Part shown: positions 43,197-54,400 of the stretch, piece by piece
Layout of the letters: the number at the start of each line of letters is the position of its first letter
How positions within the stretch are numbered: the stretch's first letter is position 1
Assembly: GCA_036924085.1 (NCBI GenBank)
Contig: JAVGWX010000009.1
Location: 57,826,331-57,890,330, forward strand
Direction of reading: 5' to 3'
Length of the DNA: 64,000 nt
From: Ariolimax columbianus
Taxonomy: Eukaryota; Mollusca; Gastropoda; Stylommatophora; Arionidae
Notes under the pieces: generated by a model
The model's database searches: none
What the model saw: the letters and a program-made list of their open reading frames with translations, nothing else
Told to the model about the DNA's origin: nothing
Translations under genes and position numbers: made by a program

Positions 43197-43487
43197 AAAA
43201 GGCAAAGGCAAAGGCCGCCGTCCATCGTAGACGATGATGGCATAATTAATTTTACTAGCGCTATTTTTAGTAAGGATTAACTGCGTTACTTTTTATCTTC
43301 AATCTCATATCTCGAGTCGCCTGACCCCATTGGCAAGTCAAGGACAAGACGACTAGGGGGCGACTACGAGATGCAGGGGACTCCGCATCAAGCACCCGTG
43401 AAAAAGACGGTGGAGTCCGGAGTTGAACCCACACCACCTGATCATAAGGCCGACGGCTTAACCACTTCGCCACGGAATCCACTGTCT
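43197..43487 (-). mobile_element. SINE-B nested in a LINE
   Basis: Reverse SINE-B: 3' end AAAGGCAAAGGCAAAGG then CCGCCGTCCATCGTAGACGA at left; body GGCAAGTCAAGGACAAGACG; B-box complement AGTCCGGAGTTGAACCC (about 43414-43430) and A-box complement ACGGCTTAACCACTTCGCCA at right. LINE coding continues on both sides (FHMK before, CLWKLL after), so it inserted into the LINE. A TSD could not be set with confidence. Confidence 0.9.
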
Positions 43488-44000
43488 GTGGAAATTACTG
43501 AGGATTAACTGGCAGGTCATGTTGCCAAATACAGATGTATTAGCGCGATCGGGCATGAGAAATATACACACCGTCAAATATGCAGCACGGCTGAGATGGG
43601 CTGGCATGTGGTACGCTTGTCGGATCAACGTCTACTAAAAGAGCTGCTCTATGGTGAATTGCCAAATTGTAAGAGAGCAAACGGCGAGCAGCGGAAACGA
43701 TACAAGGACACACTTAAGAGATAACTTATCCAGTGAGGTATTAACAATGATGACTGGGAAAGAATCGCCACCAATGGCACATACTGGCGCAGAACTATTC
43801 CAGAGGGTGTTCATAGACATGATCAATCCATAATAAATTAGGCTACTCAGAGACGATCGCTCCACAGGTCAGCTCACAGCAACCCTTCTTCACCATCGGT
43901 GGAAGGTGGTGTACTATTTCCTTGTACTAAGTGCAACATTCAAATTAGGGCTGAGATTGGCTTATTTAGAAATCTTCAAACTCATGCGAACAGTGAATGT

Positions 44001-44885
44001 TGTCAAAGTGGTCCTCATCGATCACAATGGATGAACAATACGTTCCTGACGCTTTCAGGACGTCATCAAGAGCTGTGTAGAAATATCCCGATTCGTTTAT
44101 TGCAATTATCTTATACATTTTCTCCAAACGAACCTGCCCGGATTATTGTTTCTGCATAATTCAGTGACTTCTTTGAAGTGCTCCATTGTTTGCCATAAAC
44201 AGGCTCATGCTATTTTTAGAGTAATTTGCCAGACTAGTAAATGATAGGAAATCACCAAATGATTTCGGACATACAGAACAGTACCACTTGCATATCATAA
44301 AGGGCGACGACAAACAAAGATTGTAAACGGACTTTACGGATATTTACGGCAATGAAGTCTGCAAGAGGAGAGACATGCTCGGAAAAAAAGTGTGAAGTTA
44401 ACGGAGGCTGGTTGTAAAGTTTTTAGACCAGGTCAAATTTGCATAATTTTAAAGCTGTTTAGCTTTCGCACGCATTGACACGAACTTTCTCACGTTTTCT
44501 CACGCATTCACACACGCTTTCTTCTCACATTCACACACGCTTTCGTAAGTGAAAAATATAGTTCGCGGTTGACGTTTTTTTTGTGGCTTTAATACATTTG
44601 CTAGCCAAATAAATATTATGCTTCGCTATTCGATGATTTTCAATAATCGATGGTATTCTGGGGGGAGTTTACCTGTCGAATAACCAGGGTATGCCTGTAC
44701 AAAGAGATCTAATAATTCCCAACGGGATTATTTGTCATGGCCGACAACACCTTTATTTTGCTAGAGATTTTTTCCTCCGTGCATGAAGTCACTTTCTGCC
44801 TTCTGACTACAAACACAATGTTTGTGAATTGTACGGCACTACAGGCTTTAGTTTTGACTTCGGGTCTGTGAATTGAAAGCCGTAT
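44001..44885. other. No recognised feature
   Basis: A short TTCTCACGCATTCACACACGC motif repeats near 44490-44540. Otherwise nothing recognised. Confidence 0.4.
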
Positions 44886-45425
44886 ATGTGGATGGTATTC
44901 AATCAAAAGCAATCAAAACCCTTCAACCCACTGCGGAGCATAGGTCCTGAACAATATTTACAATTCGTCCTGTCGTGCGCCATCACTTCTAGCTACCCTA
45001 ACGTCTTTCCTGTCCTTGTTAGTGTTTGTCTCAATTTCCCTTCTCTGCGAGTGTTTAGGTCTGCCAGTACTTCTCTTGACCTGATGATTCCACAACAGTG
45101 ACTGCTTTGGAATACTATCAGCTTATTTCCATAATGTGTGTCCTATCCATCGCCTACTCCTTACGTCTACTCCCACTGGCATATGTCCGGTTCTTTTCCA
45201 CATTTCTATATTAGTGACTTCATCATACCATTCTATTTCCGAGTCGGCGCAGGAATCCATGGACGAAAGCGTGTACCTTTTAGGTTGTACTTTTCTTTGC
45301 TCCCCGTGTCACAGAGCCATACAATAGGACGGACAACATTGGAGTTAAAGAAGATCTGTATTTTTGTGGCGGACTTATTTCTTTCGATTTTTATCAAATT
45401 CCGCTAAAGCAATAAACGTCTTTCA
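44886..45425 (-). pseudogene. LINE C-terminal relic
   Basis: Minus-strand pieces: IQIFFNSNVV, GSKEKYNLKGTRF, KCGKEPDICQWE, then SLLWNHQVKRSTGRPKH near 45058-45110 and RTYAPQWVEGF near 44925-44955. The plus-strand string AGTGTTTAGGTCTGCC is shared with 17.36 kb, the same family. Many stops. Confidence 0.65.
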
Positions 45426-45629
45426 CCTTTTGTATTTTTAATTTCATAATGGCATTGTTTTGGATCAACATATGTGTAAATATAGAATGGGTGTGGCTCG
45501 CCCATTTACGAATAGCAGATGGCATCGTGCTCATCATTCATCCAATTGATGAAACCCAACAACCCTTGAACGGCCCAAATGGGGTCAGCAGAGCTGCTGA
45601 TAAATAAAAGTGAAGGACATTGCCTAGTC

Positions 45630-46165
45630 AACTCTTACTGACCAAAGCAGGACATCAAGATAGGAGAGGAAACCATCGAGGACGTCAACTCCTATATCCA
45701 CCTAGGCCAAGACATAAATGCCAACCACATAATTGACCACGTGACCTCTAGGCGACGAAAAAATTTTCCTTAACTCCATGAAGCCAATCCTCCAAGAGAT
45801 GAAAGACGCCACGGGGAGAGCCCTACACTTTCAATTCCAATGGTCATTCCAGCAATGATCTACGGATGTGAAGTTTGAAACTAGAAACATAGAATATGCT
45901 GAGAAGCTCAGTAACTCAAAGAGCAATGGAACGGCGAGGATTAAAAATGTCGATACGGGATAAGATCTGAAACGAAAAACGTTCGAATATTGAAGCCACT
46001 AGGTTTCTGGACTAGGCGCCCCTCGAATCTTGAAGCCACTAGGTTTCTTGACTAGGCGCCCCTCGAACATTTAAGCCACTAGGTTTCTTGACTAGGCTCC
46101 CCTCGAATCTTGAAGCCACGAGGTTTCTGGACTAGGCGCCGCTCGAATCTTGAAAACTAGAGCTA
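45630..46165 (+). pseudogene. LINE RT thumb relic ending in a 38-bp array
   Basis: IKIGEETIEDVNSYIHLGQD (45655-45715), INANHIIDHVTSRRRK, NFLNSMKPILQEMKDATGRAL, a YGCEV-like piece, a QRAMERRGLKMSIRDKI segment (about 45917-45970). Then CGAATCTTGAAGCCACTAGG with TTTCTTGACTAGGCGCCCCT repeats about four times at 45985-46160. It resembles RTE-type thumb regions. Confidence 0.7.
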
Positions 46166-46495
46166 ATTCGTGATTTGTGAAGTTCATTTTCGTGACCAAT
46201 GTATCCAAATTAGTTAAAAATAGCTACTTTTGTCTGGGATACAATTGTTTATGTTGCCTAGTGTTATTGACCAATTCCTTTTCTCGTTGGTTTACTGTTA
46301 TGATCTCGGTCAGAACGAGACTCTCATACACCGCTTAGTTGTCTCGAGAACACCGCAACTGTGGAACACGGACTGTCAGTTTTGAGGTAAGGGTAAAACG
46401 CTCTTGCATACCGCTGTTGTGGCCCTTATGAATGCAGCGTCTAAATAATAATAAGGCATTGTATATAAGTAATTAATAACCGATAGCACCAGTCA
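46166..46495. other. No recognised feature
   Basis: AT-rich, no motif recognised. Confidence 0.4.
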
Positions 46496-46499
46496 ATGA

Positions 46500-46767
46500 C
46501 AAGCTCGATATGCTCTTAGAAAAAAATAACATCACAGACAGCTTTGAAATCTGCGAGGGCCTCCGTGTTCAGGCAGCCCAGGATAGACGCGCAATCAGGA
46601 AGTCTATAGTAGATGGAGTACCAGAGGCAATTGCCGACTATGTTTGCCAGTCGTGTCATAGAACTATATACTCTCGCATTGGTTTCATGAGTCACACGCG
46701 AACTCCCAGAATCAAGGATGGAGTATATAATGTTGGCGGTTCCTCGTCGACGACGATGGACGAATGA
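46500..46767 (+). pseudogene. LINE C-terminus with zinc-finger-like end
   Basis: The 85-codon frame 46510-46767 reads FEICEGLRVQAAQDRRAIRK and then ADYVCQSCHRTIYSRIGFMS with HTRT. This is the end of the LINE group that finishes in a CxxC / IGL-SH-RTH finger, like 43.92-43.98 kb. The initial Met is arbitrary; upstream RT is absent. Confidence 0.75.
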
Positions 46768-46769
46768 TT

Positions 46770-46860
46770 GTGTTTGTGTGCGTTCTGGGTATGTGCGAAT
46801 GGGTAGATGTATGGATGTGTGCGTATGTGTGTGTGTGTGTGCGCGCGAGTGCATGCGTGT
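46770..46860. repeat. GT-rich low complexity
   Basis: TGTGTGCGTATGTG(TG)n with GCGCGC interruption; opposite-strand CA-rich frames are artefacts. Confidence 0.85.
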
Positions 46861-47076
46861 ATGGAAAGAGCTGGCAGGCAATGAACGGAACATGGTCCAC
46901 GTCTATCTTCACTGATTGCTTCTACGAACTGTGTGATATCCTCACAGAGCCCCGAATGACAAGAGCTTTGGTCGTCCCGTGCTATCGTACAGCTGAAAAA
47001 GAGGAAAGACTAGCGATGATCATTCTAGTCGAATATGTTTTGGGATCAACTTACATAGTTCCCAAGCTCATTGTTT

Positions 47077-47099
47077 GAGAACCACTGGTCTGTGGGTAG
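47077..47099 (-). mobile_element. Possible hAT terminal repeat
   Basis: GTTTGAGAACCACTG followed by GTCTGTGG matches a hAT right end (complement CAGTGGTTCTCAAAC) with a possible 8-bp TSD half. No partner was found upstream. Tentative. Confidence 0.35.
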
Positions 47100-47985
47100 T
47101 CTGGGGGCTAAATTAATGAACCGACGCTCTTCATTTATGCGATGTTTTACGTGCTTCGTTATCGTTATTTGAGTTAGTCACCTATTAAGTATTGACCGAC
47201 ACACCACGTCGTTCAGCATTATTCTGTCATGTGTTATGTGGCTTTTGAATTGAACTATTGCGTGCACGACCACGCATTTAAGAATAAACTATTCATTTCA
47301 CATTAACTTTAGTCCAGACTACATAATGGCCAGACAAGCGGGTCTGAAATTCTTTTGCTAAAAACGCGAAGTGTTGAGAATAAATGCCATAGGTTTGACA
47401 CTGGAAGATTGAAAGGTTCGTACTGTAGGATCTAGATTCTAGACTAGCGATCTCACGCTAGCTTGACTTTATCCGTATTTTATCTTTACCTTATCCTATG
47501 GACCGCAATAGAGATAATAACAGTTGGAGGAGAACGGAGTTTAAATATTCAATGTAAAATATAATGCCCGTGTGTTAACGTGGCCAGAATGGAGAACATC
47601 GAATAACCTGCCAAGCGTGATATAAGACGCGTCTAATGAGGTCCAAGCATGGTGCTGGCTACACAATCATGTAGAAGCTACAAGCCAGCCATGATGCAAA
47701 GAAAACAAGAAATGCAACCCAAAGTAAAGGAGGAGCAACTAAATAAAATCTAGATTTTACTAAAATAAAAACAATATCAATACCAGATTTAAAAACTCAG
47801 ATTGCAAGGGAAATTAAGTTATGATGATGATGATGATGATGCTCGTGATAATGGTGATTGATGTTGGTGATGATGATAATACATAGTTAAAGAAATAAAA
47901 AAAAATGTTAAAGGTGAATGAATGACTGGTAACCGAAGTTATAACAATTGCGAAAAAAGAGAAAGAAATAGAAAAAAAACAATGT
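47100..47985. other. No recognised feature
   Basis: GAT/ATG trinucleotide repeats at 47820-47880. Otherwise nothing recognised. Confidence 0.45.
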
Positions 47986-47989
47986 TCAT

Positions 47990-48612
47990 AGAAAACCAAC
48001 AAGTAACAAGGGCAAAATGTCACGTATCTGGGTAACATAATCTCAGCAGATGCAAGGGCGACACCTAAAGCCAAAACATGTTTAAAAAAAGCAAGTCAAA
48101 TCATTGGGCAAATGTCCCCGATATCACTGTGTATGCGCGTGACAATGGATACAAAAGGAACGCTTTGCCATACCTTATTATTATCCACATTGTGCTATCG
48201 GTGCCAGAATTGGACGATAACAAACAAAAATTTAAAAAAAGAACACACAAAACATCGTAACAGATACCAAATGCCTGCGTAGAGTGCTTGGAGTAACAAG
48301 AATGGATAGAATCAGAAACGAAGATTTTAGGAGATAAGTAGGTACAACACCAGTGCCAGTCCTCGTCAAGAGACAGCAAGCCAAATGTTTCGGCCACGTG
48401 ACATATCAAACGCCAGATAGTATCCATAAGAAAGCAATGCTATACAGATACAATGGATACAAAGCCAAAAGCCGACAACGCAAAAGATGAATAGCAGAAA
48501 TAACAAAAGCAGTAAAGCTCTCCGTGAACGAAGCACACACTAGGGCCCCGTCAAGAAATCTTTTCATAACCTGACGTTGAAAGGCCCAAACAGGACAAAA
48601 AACAAAAAGAAG
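47990..48612 (+). pseudogene. LINE C-terminal relic, unexpanded form
   Basis: YLGNIISADARA-like segment (48028-48065), SQIIGQMSPISLCMRVTMDT (48095-48155), CLRRVLGVTRMDRIRNEDF (48270-48330), then VGTTPVPVLVKRQQAKCFGH in single copy, QTPDSIHKKAMLYRYNGYKA (48405-48466) and KSRQRKR. The 3' end CATAACCTGACGTTGAAAGG with GAAGAAGAAG follows. It is the reference for the array-bearing copies at 21.2-23.0 and 38.9-40.2 kb. Confidence 0.85.
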
Positions 48613-48739
48613 AAGAAGACTAGTAAAATAATTTGTAAAACAGTTTTACGAAAGTTAAATAGCAGAATAACAGCGTTTCGACTAACAAGTAATCATCAGG
48701 TACGAGGAGTTGTTAACAAGAAACAAATATGTGTACGAG

Positions 48740-49282
48740 GTAGCTTCAAAAAGTTCTCGGAATCTGTTGATTGTATTTAAATGTTAAAGTATAATTATCT
48801 ACACTACATTTCTTTCAAAGTAGTTCCCTTCGGCAACTACACACTTTTGCCAATGTACATACAGCTGCTGGAAACATTCGTGGAAACCATTCTTTTACAC
48901 CTCTCTCAGCCGTCTTGTCACATTGGTGGTAACGTCCTCAGCATCTTTCTGAACCATATGTTGACAAACACAGTGCATGTGCATTTCATTGGGGAGAATA
49001 CTGTGGCAACTTGTAACTGATATTCCAACTTCTGAGGCTATTATCTCGACACTAAGTCCTTTGCCAGCACACACAACGTTACGAACACGCTCAATATTTT
49101 CATTGTTGATCAAGCTTGACGATCGTCCAATACTTGCAGAACCATCACCAGGACTTTAACGAAAACGGTTGTGCCACTCAAATACTTACGATTTCTTAAT
49201 TGCGGTATCACCAAATGCTTTATTAAGCAATGTTTGTGTCTTTGATGGTGACTTTCCAAGCGAAACAGAGAATTTGACATTT
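48740..49282 (-). pseudogene. Mariner transposase relic, internally deleted
   Basis: Minus-strand translation starts with LLNKAFGDTAIKKS*VFEWHN and a RSSSLINNENIERVRNVV segment, then the helix-turn-helix LSVEIIASEVGISVTSCHSI and MHMHCVCQHMVQ (48955-49110). It jumps directly to the C-terminal DVTTNVTRRLREV, FHECFQQLYVHWQKCVVAEG and NYFE (48800-48935). The catalytic DD(E/D) core between is missing. GCTTCAAAAAGTTCTCGGAA at 48743-48762 may be an end. Mariner proteins are usually near 340 residues; this would encode about half. Confidence 0.9.
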
Positions 49283-49664
49283 GTACATTGTTCTTCGTCT
49301 TCTTCTTCTTCTTCTTCGTTCTCAATCTCCCACTACCAAACCCTGAAAGGGCTTAAGTAGCAGAATGTAGTCCAGAGAACGGCGTGCGTTGTGTCGTAGT
49401 TTACAGCTTGGCTGTGATACACCTTTCGGTCCAACACATCCGACTTCAGCAAGCATTTTTTTAGTACCGGGTTAGCATTCCCGCTTCGATCCCTTCTCCT
49501 TAGCCAGTCTGCCCTGCTGCAGCCTGTTATCCAGGATCACCGCGTGGAGGTGTAGAAGGGTCTTGGCAGCTCTGGTTCGCTGGCCCTGACGCTAGGAGTC
49601 AGCTATGGGTCGCTAACCGCTTTAGCTCATGTGCTGATCAGCATCTTGATCCCGTACGTTGTTC
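49283..49664 (-). mobile_element. SINE-E full length with TSD
   Basis: GTACATTGTTC (49283-49293) and GTACGTTGTTC (49654-49664) flank it. The tail is the CTTCTTCTTC run at 49298-49320. The body contains CAATCTCCCACTACCAAACC, GTTGTGTCGTAGTTTACAGC and CCAGCCTGTTATCC-like sequence. The head GTCAGCTATGGGTCGCTAAC, CGCTTTAGCTCATGTGCTGA and TCAGCATCTTGATCC is one copy of the 53-bp satellite unit in reverse. Confidence 0.95.
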
Positions 49665-50515
49665 AATCAAGGACATTTTCAACTCTGACGCTGCAATGCG
49701 CACAACACACGAACAAAATTCTGTTACTTCTATTCTGGAGTATACGTGAAGGTCACGTCTGCCATGTCCTTTCGTCAAGGTCACTACCAACTTATAAATA
49801 TATATTCTCCATAATATCATCTTTCATTCAAACACGAGTCGACTATTCCGAGAACTTTAGGAATCTACCTCGTATATACAACATATATGTTGGAATATAA
49901 AAATAACTGTTTTACTCCCACTCGTTGTCTTGTTTAAATAGGGTGCGGTCATCAAAGTAATCTGAATGCGTCCCTTGAGCCACGTAATTGTCTTCCAGCG
50001 CAGTCAAAGTATATGAGCTTGACTCTATGCGGACCTCAAAACGTTGACTTTGAGCTAACTAACGTAAAAGTAGCGTGTCCTTTGCAGAACGTCGTTTCTT
50101 ACAGCCGCCAACCTTTTTGGCTGTTATAAGTTTCTTGGCAAGTGTGTATTACGGCAGGTTGCCATTATTTTGCTAATCACGAGCGTGATTCAAACCGGGT
50201 GCGCTGGAATTGTGAAAGGTACGTTTCGCCCCTATGCCACACAGCTTCCTTGAGGCTGCCTGTGATGATTAAAAATATTGATGTATGCAACACGTTTTGA
50301 TGTAGAGACTAATATAGGGAAATAGGAGTGAGATTTTGTCTTCTTTACACGAACTTTTTTGTTATGTACTCCGTTTCTTCCTTATTTTCCTATTTAAAAC
50401 ACGGACAAAAAGACTTTTGTTCCAATTGCTGGGTTAGTCGAAGGGTTTGTAGGTCGAGGACTGTAGGCTGCTTCACCACTGGTGTCGCCACGTTGTGTGC
50501 TGGCTAGGTTAGTTT
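49665..50515. other. No recognised feature
   Basis: No gene or repeat family recognised. Confidence 0.4.
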
Positions 50516-50524
50516 TATTTCACC

Positions 50525-50630
50525 CGTAACAGAAAAACAACATTTGTTTTACCTGAGATTCGAACCACTGTTCTCCTGGTTTGGCAGCCAGACATCGAAA
50601 TCATTCGACAACTCGCTCCTCCTTTCCCAT
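50525..50630 (-). mobile_element. tRNA-like SINE head
   Basis: Minus strand: GTTGTCGAATGATTTCGATG, GGCTGCCAAACCAGGAGAAC and GTGGTTCGAATCTCAGG (B-box), followed by AAAACAAATGTTG. It has tRNA-like A/B-box spacing; the family is different from SINE-A to D. Confidence 0.5.
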
Positions 50631-50709
50631 AATCAAGCAGAACCCTACACATACCTTCATGCTCGTGTAGGAGAAGGAGAAACGATGAACAGTTGTAGTT
50701 TCAAATTCA

Positions 50710-50945
50710 AATAAACAACAAAACAACGAAACAACAAAACAACAAAACAACGAAACAACAAAACAACGAAACAACGAAACAAGAAAACAACGAAACATGG
50801 TAATGGAGGAAATGGGAAAACTCCGAGGCAATGAGTTGTAAACAAAGTGTGTTTATAGCGACAACAATAGGAAAGACAACAATAGGAAAGACAACAATAG
50901 GAAAGACAACAATTGGAAAGACAACAATTGTTATTGCCTGTGGCA
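50710..50945. repeat. AACAACGA and 15-bp arrays
   Basis: 50712-50800 has AACAACGAAAC/AACAACAAAAC units of about 8-9 bp. 50865-50935 has five copies of the 15-bp GACAACAATAGGAAA unit. Their open frames are not genes. Confidence 0.9.
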
Positions 50946-51089
50946 ATAATGTACGAGGAACAACGGACAAGAAAGCAAAGCATTAGACATCCTAAAATCT
51001 AGCTGCCGGCATCCGTACGGCGAAAGTACCTGGCTACAAGACAGAGCTGACTTAAGGGACCCGGCCGCTGGACACTCTCTTCTTCTCTG

Positions 51090-51474
51090 CACCCTGAGAG
51101 GGAAGACTAACGACTGGTCGGGCAAGATATACTGATCAGACATGTTAGTCAGGTTCAGGCAAGATATACTGATCAGACATGTTAGTCAGGTTCAGGCAAG
51201 ATATACTGATCAGACATGTTAGTCAGGTTCAGAAAAAAAAAAACTCGACAGAAAAAAACTGGACAAGATCCTCACCCTCGTCCTCGTAGCCCTTCCCTGA
51301 AACGGGCTGTTTTCATGGCAGAACAAGGTGGGGATCGACGTGATCCCAGTAGTAGTGAGCGACACGCAGATGAAGCCAATCATAGCACAACCGCCTGGAG
51401 GACACTGGTCCACCTTCATCAGCACGCTTGAGATGTGAGGAAAGCTACGACAACCAACACTTAACGTCCTTTTT
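51090..51474 (+). mobile_element. CAA repeat, left part, with 39-bp triplication
   Basis: GTCAGGTTCAGGCAAGATAT with ACTGATCAGACATGTTA occurs three times at about 51117-51232. Then CCCTTCCCTGAAACGGGCTG, GGTGGGGATCGACGTGATCC, CATAGCACAACCGCCTGGAG and AACACTTAACGTCCTTTTT. The element is interrupted at 51475-55149 by SINE-E and resumes at 55150. Confidence 0.85.
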
Positions 51475-54400
51475 AGAACGCACGATAAGAGATCAAGATG
51501 CTGAGCTGCAGTGGTCAGCGACCCATAGCTGGGATCAAGACGCTGAGCTGCAGTGGTCAGCGACCCATAGCTGGGATCAAGATGCTGAGCTGCAGTGGTC
51601 AGCGACCCATAGCTGGGATCAAGATGCTGAGCTGCAGTGGTCAGCGACCCATAGCTGGGATCAAGATGCTGAGCTGCAGTGGTCAGCGACCCATAGCTGG
51701 GATCAAGACGCTGAGCAGCGCATGAGCTGCAGTGGTCAGCTACCCATAGCTGGGATCAAGACGCTGAGCAGCGCATGAGCTGCAGTGGTCAGTGACCCAT
51801 AGCTGGGATCAAGATGCTGAGCAGCGCATGAGCTGTAGTGGTCAGTGACCCATTGCTGGGATCAAGACACTGAGCAGCGCATGAGCTGCAGTGGTCAGTG
51901 ACCCATAGCTGGGATCAAGATGCTGATCAGCGCATGAGCTGTAGTGGTCAGTGACCCATAGCTGGGATCAAGATGCTGATCAGCGCATGAGTTGCAGTGG
52001 TCAGTGACCCATAGCTGGGATCAAGATGCTGAGCAGCGCATGAGCTGCAGTGGTCAGCGACCCATAGCTGGGATCAAGACGCTGAGCAGCGCATGAGCTG
52101 CAGTGGTCAGCGACCCATAGCTGGGATCAAGACGCTGAGCAGCGCATGAGCTGCAGTGGTCAGCGACCCATAGCTGGGATCAAGACGCTGAGCAGCGCAT
52201 GAGCTGCAGTGGTCAGTGACCCATACCTGGGATCAAGACGCTGAGCAGCGCATGAGCTGCAGTGGTCAGTGACCCATAGCTGGTATCAAGACGCTGAGCA
52301 GCGCATGAGCTGCAGTGGTCAGTGACCCATAGCTGGGATCAAGACGGTGAGCAGCACATGAGCTGCAGTGGTCAGTGACCCATAGCTGGGATCAAGATGC
52401 TGATCAGCGCATGAGCTGCAGCGGTCAGTGACCCATAGCTGGGATCAAGATGCTGAGCAGCGCATGAGCTGCAGTGGTCAGTGACCCATAGCTGGGATCA
52501 AGATGCTGAGCAGCGCATGAGCTGCAGTGGTCAGTGACCCATAGCTGGGATCAAGACGCTGAGCAGCGCATGAGCTGCAGTGGTCAGTGACCCATAGCTG
52601 GGATCAAGACGCTGAGCAGCGCATGAGCTGCAGTGGTCAGTGACCCATAGCTGGGATCAAGACGCTGAGCAGCGCATGAGCTGCAGTGGTCAGTGACCCA
52701 TAGCTGGGATCAAGACGCTGAGCAGCGCATGAGCTGCAGTGGTCAGTGACCCATAGCTGGGATCAAGATGCTGAGCAGCGCATGAGCTGCAGTAGTCAGC
52801 GACCCATAGCTGGGATCAAGACGCTGAGCAGCGCATGAGCTGCAGTGGTCAGCGACAAATAGCTGGGATCAAGATGCTGAGCAGCGCATGAGCTGCAGTG
52901 GTCAGCGACCCATAGCTGGGATCAAGACGCTGAGCAGCACATGAGCTGCAGTGGTCAGCGACCCATAGCTGGGATCAAGATGCTGAGCAGCGCATGAGCT
53001 GCAGTGGTCAGTGACCCATAGCTGGGATCAAGATGCTGAGCAGCGCATGAGCTGCAGTGGTCAGTGACCCATAGCTGGGATCAAGATGCTGAGCAGCGGA
53101 TGAGCTGCAGTGGTCAGCGACCCATAGCTGGGATCAAGACGCTGAGCAGCGCATGAGCTGCAGTGGTCAGTGACCCATAGCTGGGATCAAGACGGTGAGC
53201 AGCACATGAGCTGCAGTGGTCAGTGACCCATAGCTGGGATCAAGATGCTGATCAGCGCATGAGCTGCAGTGGTCAGTGACCCATAGCTGGGATCAAGATG
53301 CTGAGCAGCGCATGAGCTGCAGTGGTCAGTGACCCATAGCTGGGATCAAGATGCTGAGCAGCGCATGAGCTGCAGTGGTCAGTGACCCATAGCTGGGATC
53401 AAAACGCTGAGCAGCGCATGAGCTGCAGTGGTCAGTGACCCATAGCTGGGATCAAGACGCTGAGCAGCGCATGAGCTGCAGTGGTCAGTGACCCATAGCT
53501 GGGATCAAGATGCTGAGCAGCGCATGAGCTGCAGTGGTCAGTGACCCATAGCTGGGATCAAGACGCTGAGCAGCGCATGAGCTGTAGTGGTCAGTGACCC
53601 ATAGCTGGGATCAAGATGCTGAGCAGCGCATGAGCTGCAGTGGTCAGTGACCCATAGCTGGGATCAAGATGCTGAGCAGCGCATGAGCTGCAGTGGTCAG
53701 CGACCCATAGCTGGGATCAAGACGCTGAGCAGCGCATGAGCTGCAGTGGTCAGCGACAAATAGCTGGGATCAAGATGCTGAGCAGCGCATGAGCTGCAGT
53801 GGTCAGCGACCCATAGCTGGGATCAAGACGCTGAGCAGCACATGAGCTGCAGTGGTCAGTGACCCATAGCTGGGATCAAGATGCTGAGCAGCGCATGAGC
53901 TGCAGTGGTCAGTGACCCATAGCAGGGATCAAGATGCTGAGCAGCGCATGAGCTGCAGTGGTCAGTGACCCATAGCTGGGATCAAGATGCTGAGCAGCGG
54001 ATGAGCTGCAGTGGTCAGCGACCCATAGCTGGGATCAAGATACTGAGCAGCGCATGAGCTGCAGTGGTCAGTGACCCATAGCTGGGATCAAGATGCTGAG
54101 CAGCGCATGAGCTGCAGTGGTCAGCGACCCATAGCTGGGATCAAGACGCTGAGCAGCGCATGAGCTGCAGTGGTCAGCGACCCATAGCTGGGATCAAGAC
54201 GCTGAGCAGCGCATGAGCTGCAGTGGTCAGCGACCCATAGCTGGGATCAAGATGCTGAGCAGCGCATGAGCTGCAGTGGTCAGCGACCCATAGCTGGGAT
54301 CAAGATGCTGAGCAGCGCATGAGCTGCAGTGGTCAGTGACCCATAGCTGGGATCAAGACGCTGAGCAGCGCATGAGCTGCAGTGGTCAGCGACCCATAGC

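Larger units (their letters stand above)
41800..44000 (+). pseudogene. LINE RT relic with C-terminal zinc finger
   Basis: Order: TRAAIDLLSNEKQRY (41940), PREFKVASIVHIHKRNGSTQ (42037-42096), ICDNHIGSSLLCVGG, LTKAFDSVNRNGMW motif A (42320-42365), CDNFMMTSVTRV, a motif B piece near 42490, VRDLLYADDC with YADD at 42686-42697, a small array, ENFGLIIS, FTYLGST (42955-42980), LLYSCETWTVYSHH (43130-43165), then after the SINE-B: WKLLRINWQVMLPNTDVL, RSGMRNIHT and RLRWAGM. The end has FPCTKCNIQIRAEIGLF...LQTH, a C2H2-like finger (43918-43986). It has frameshifts and stops. Confidence 0.9.

Noticed and set aside
46510..46767. Host zinc-finger gene
   Set aside because: The pattern matches the C-terminus of a LINE family also seen at 43.9 kb; no exon structure or upstream coding.
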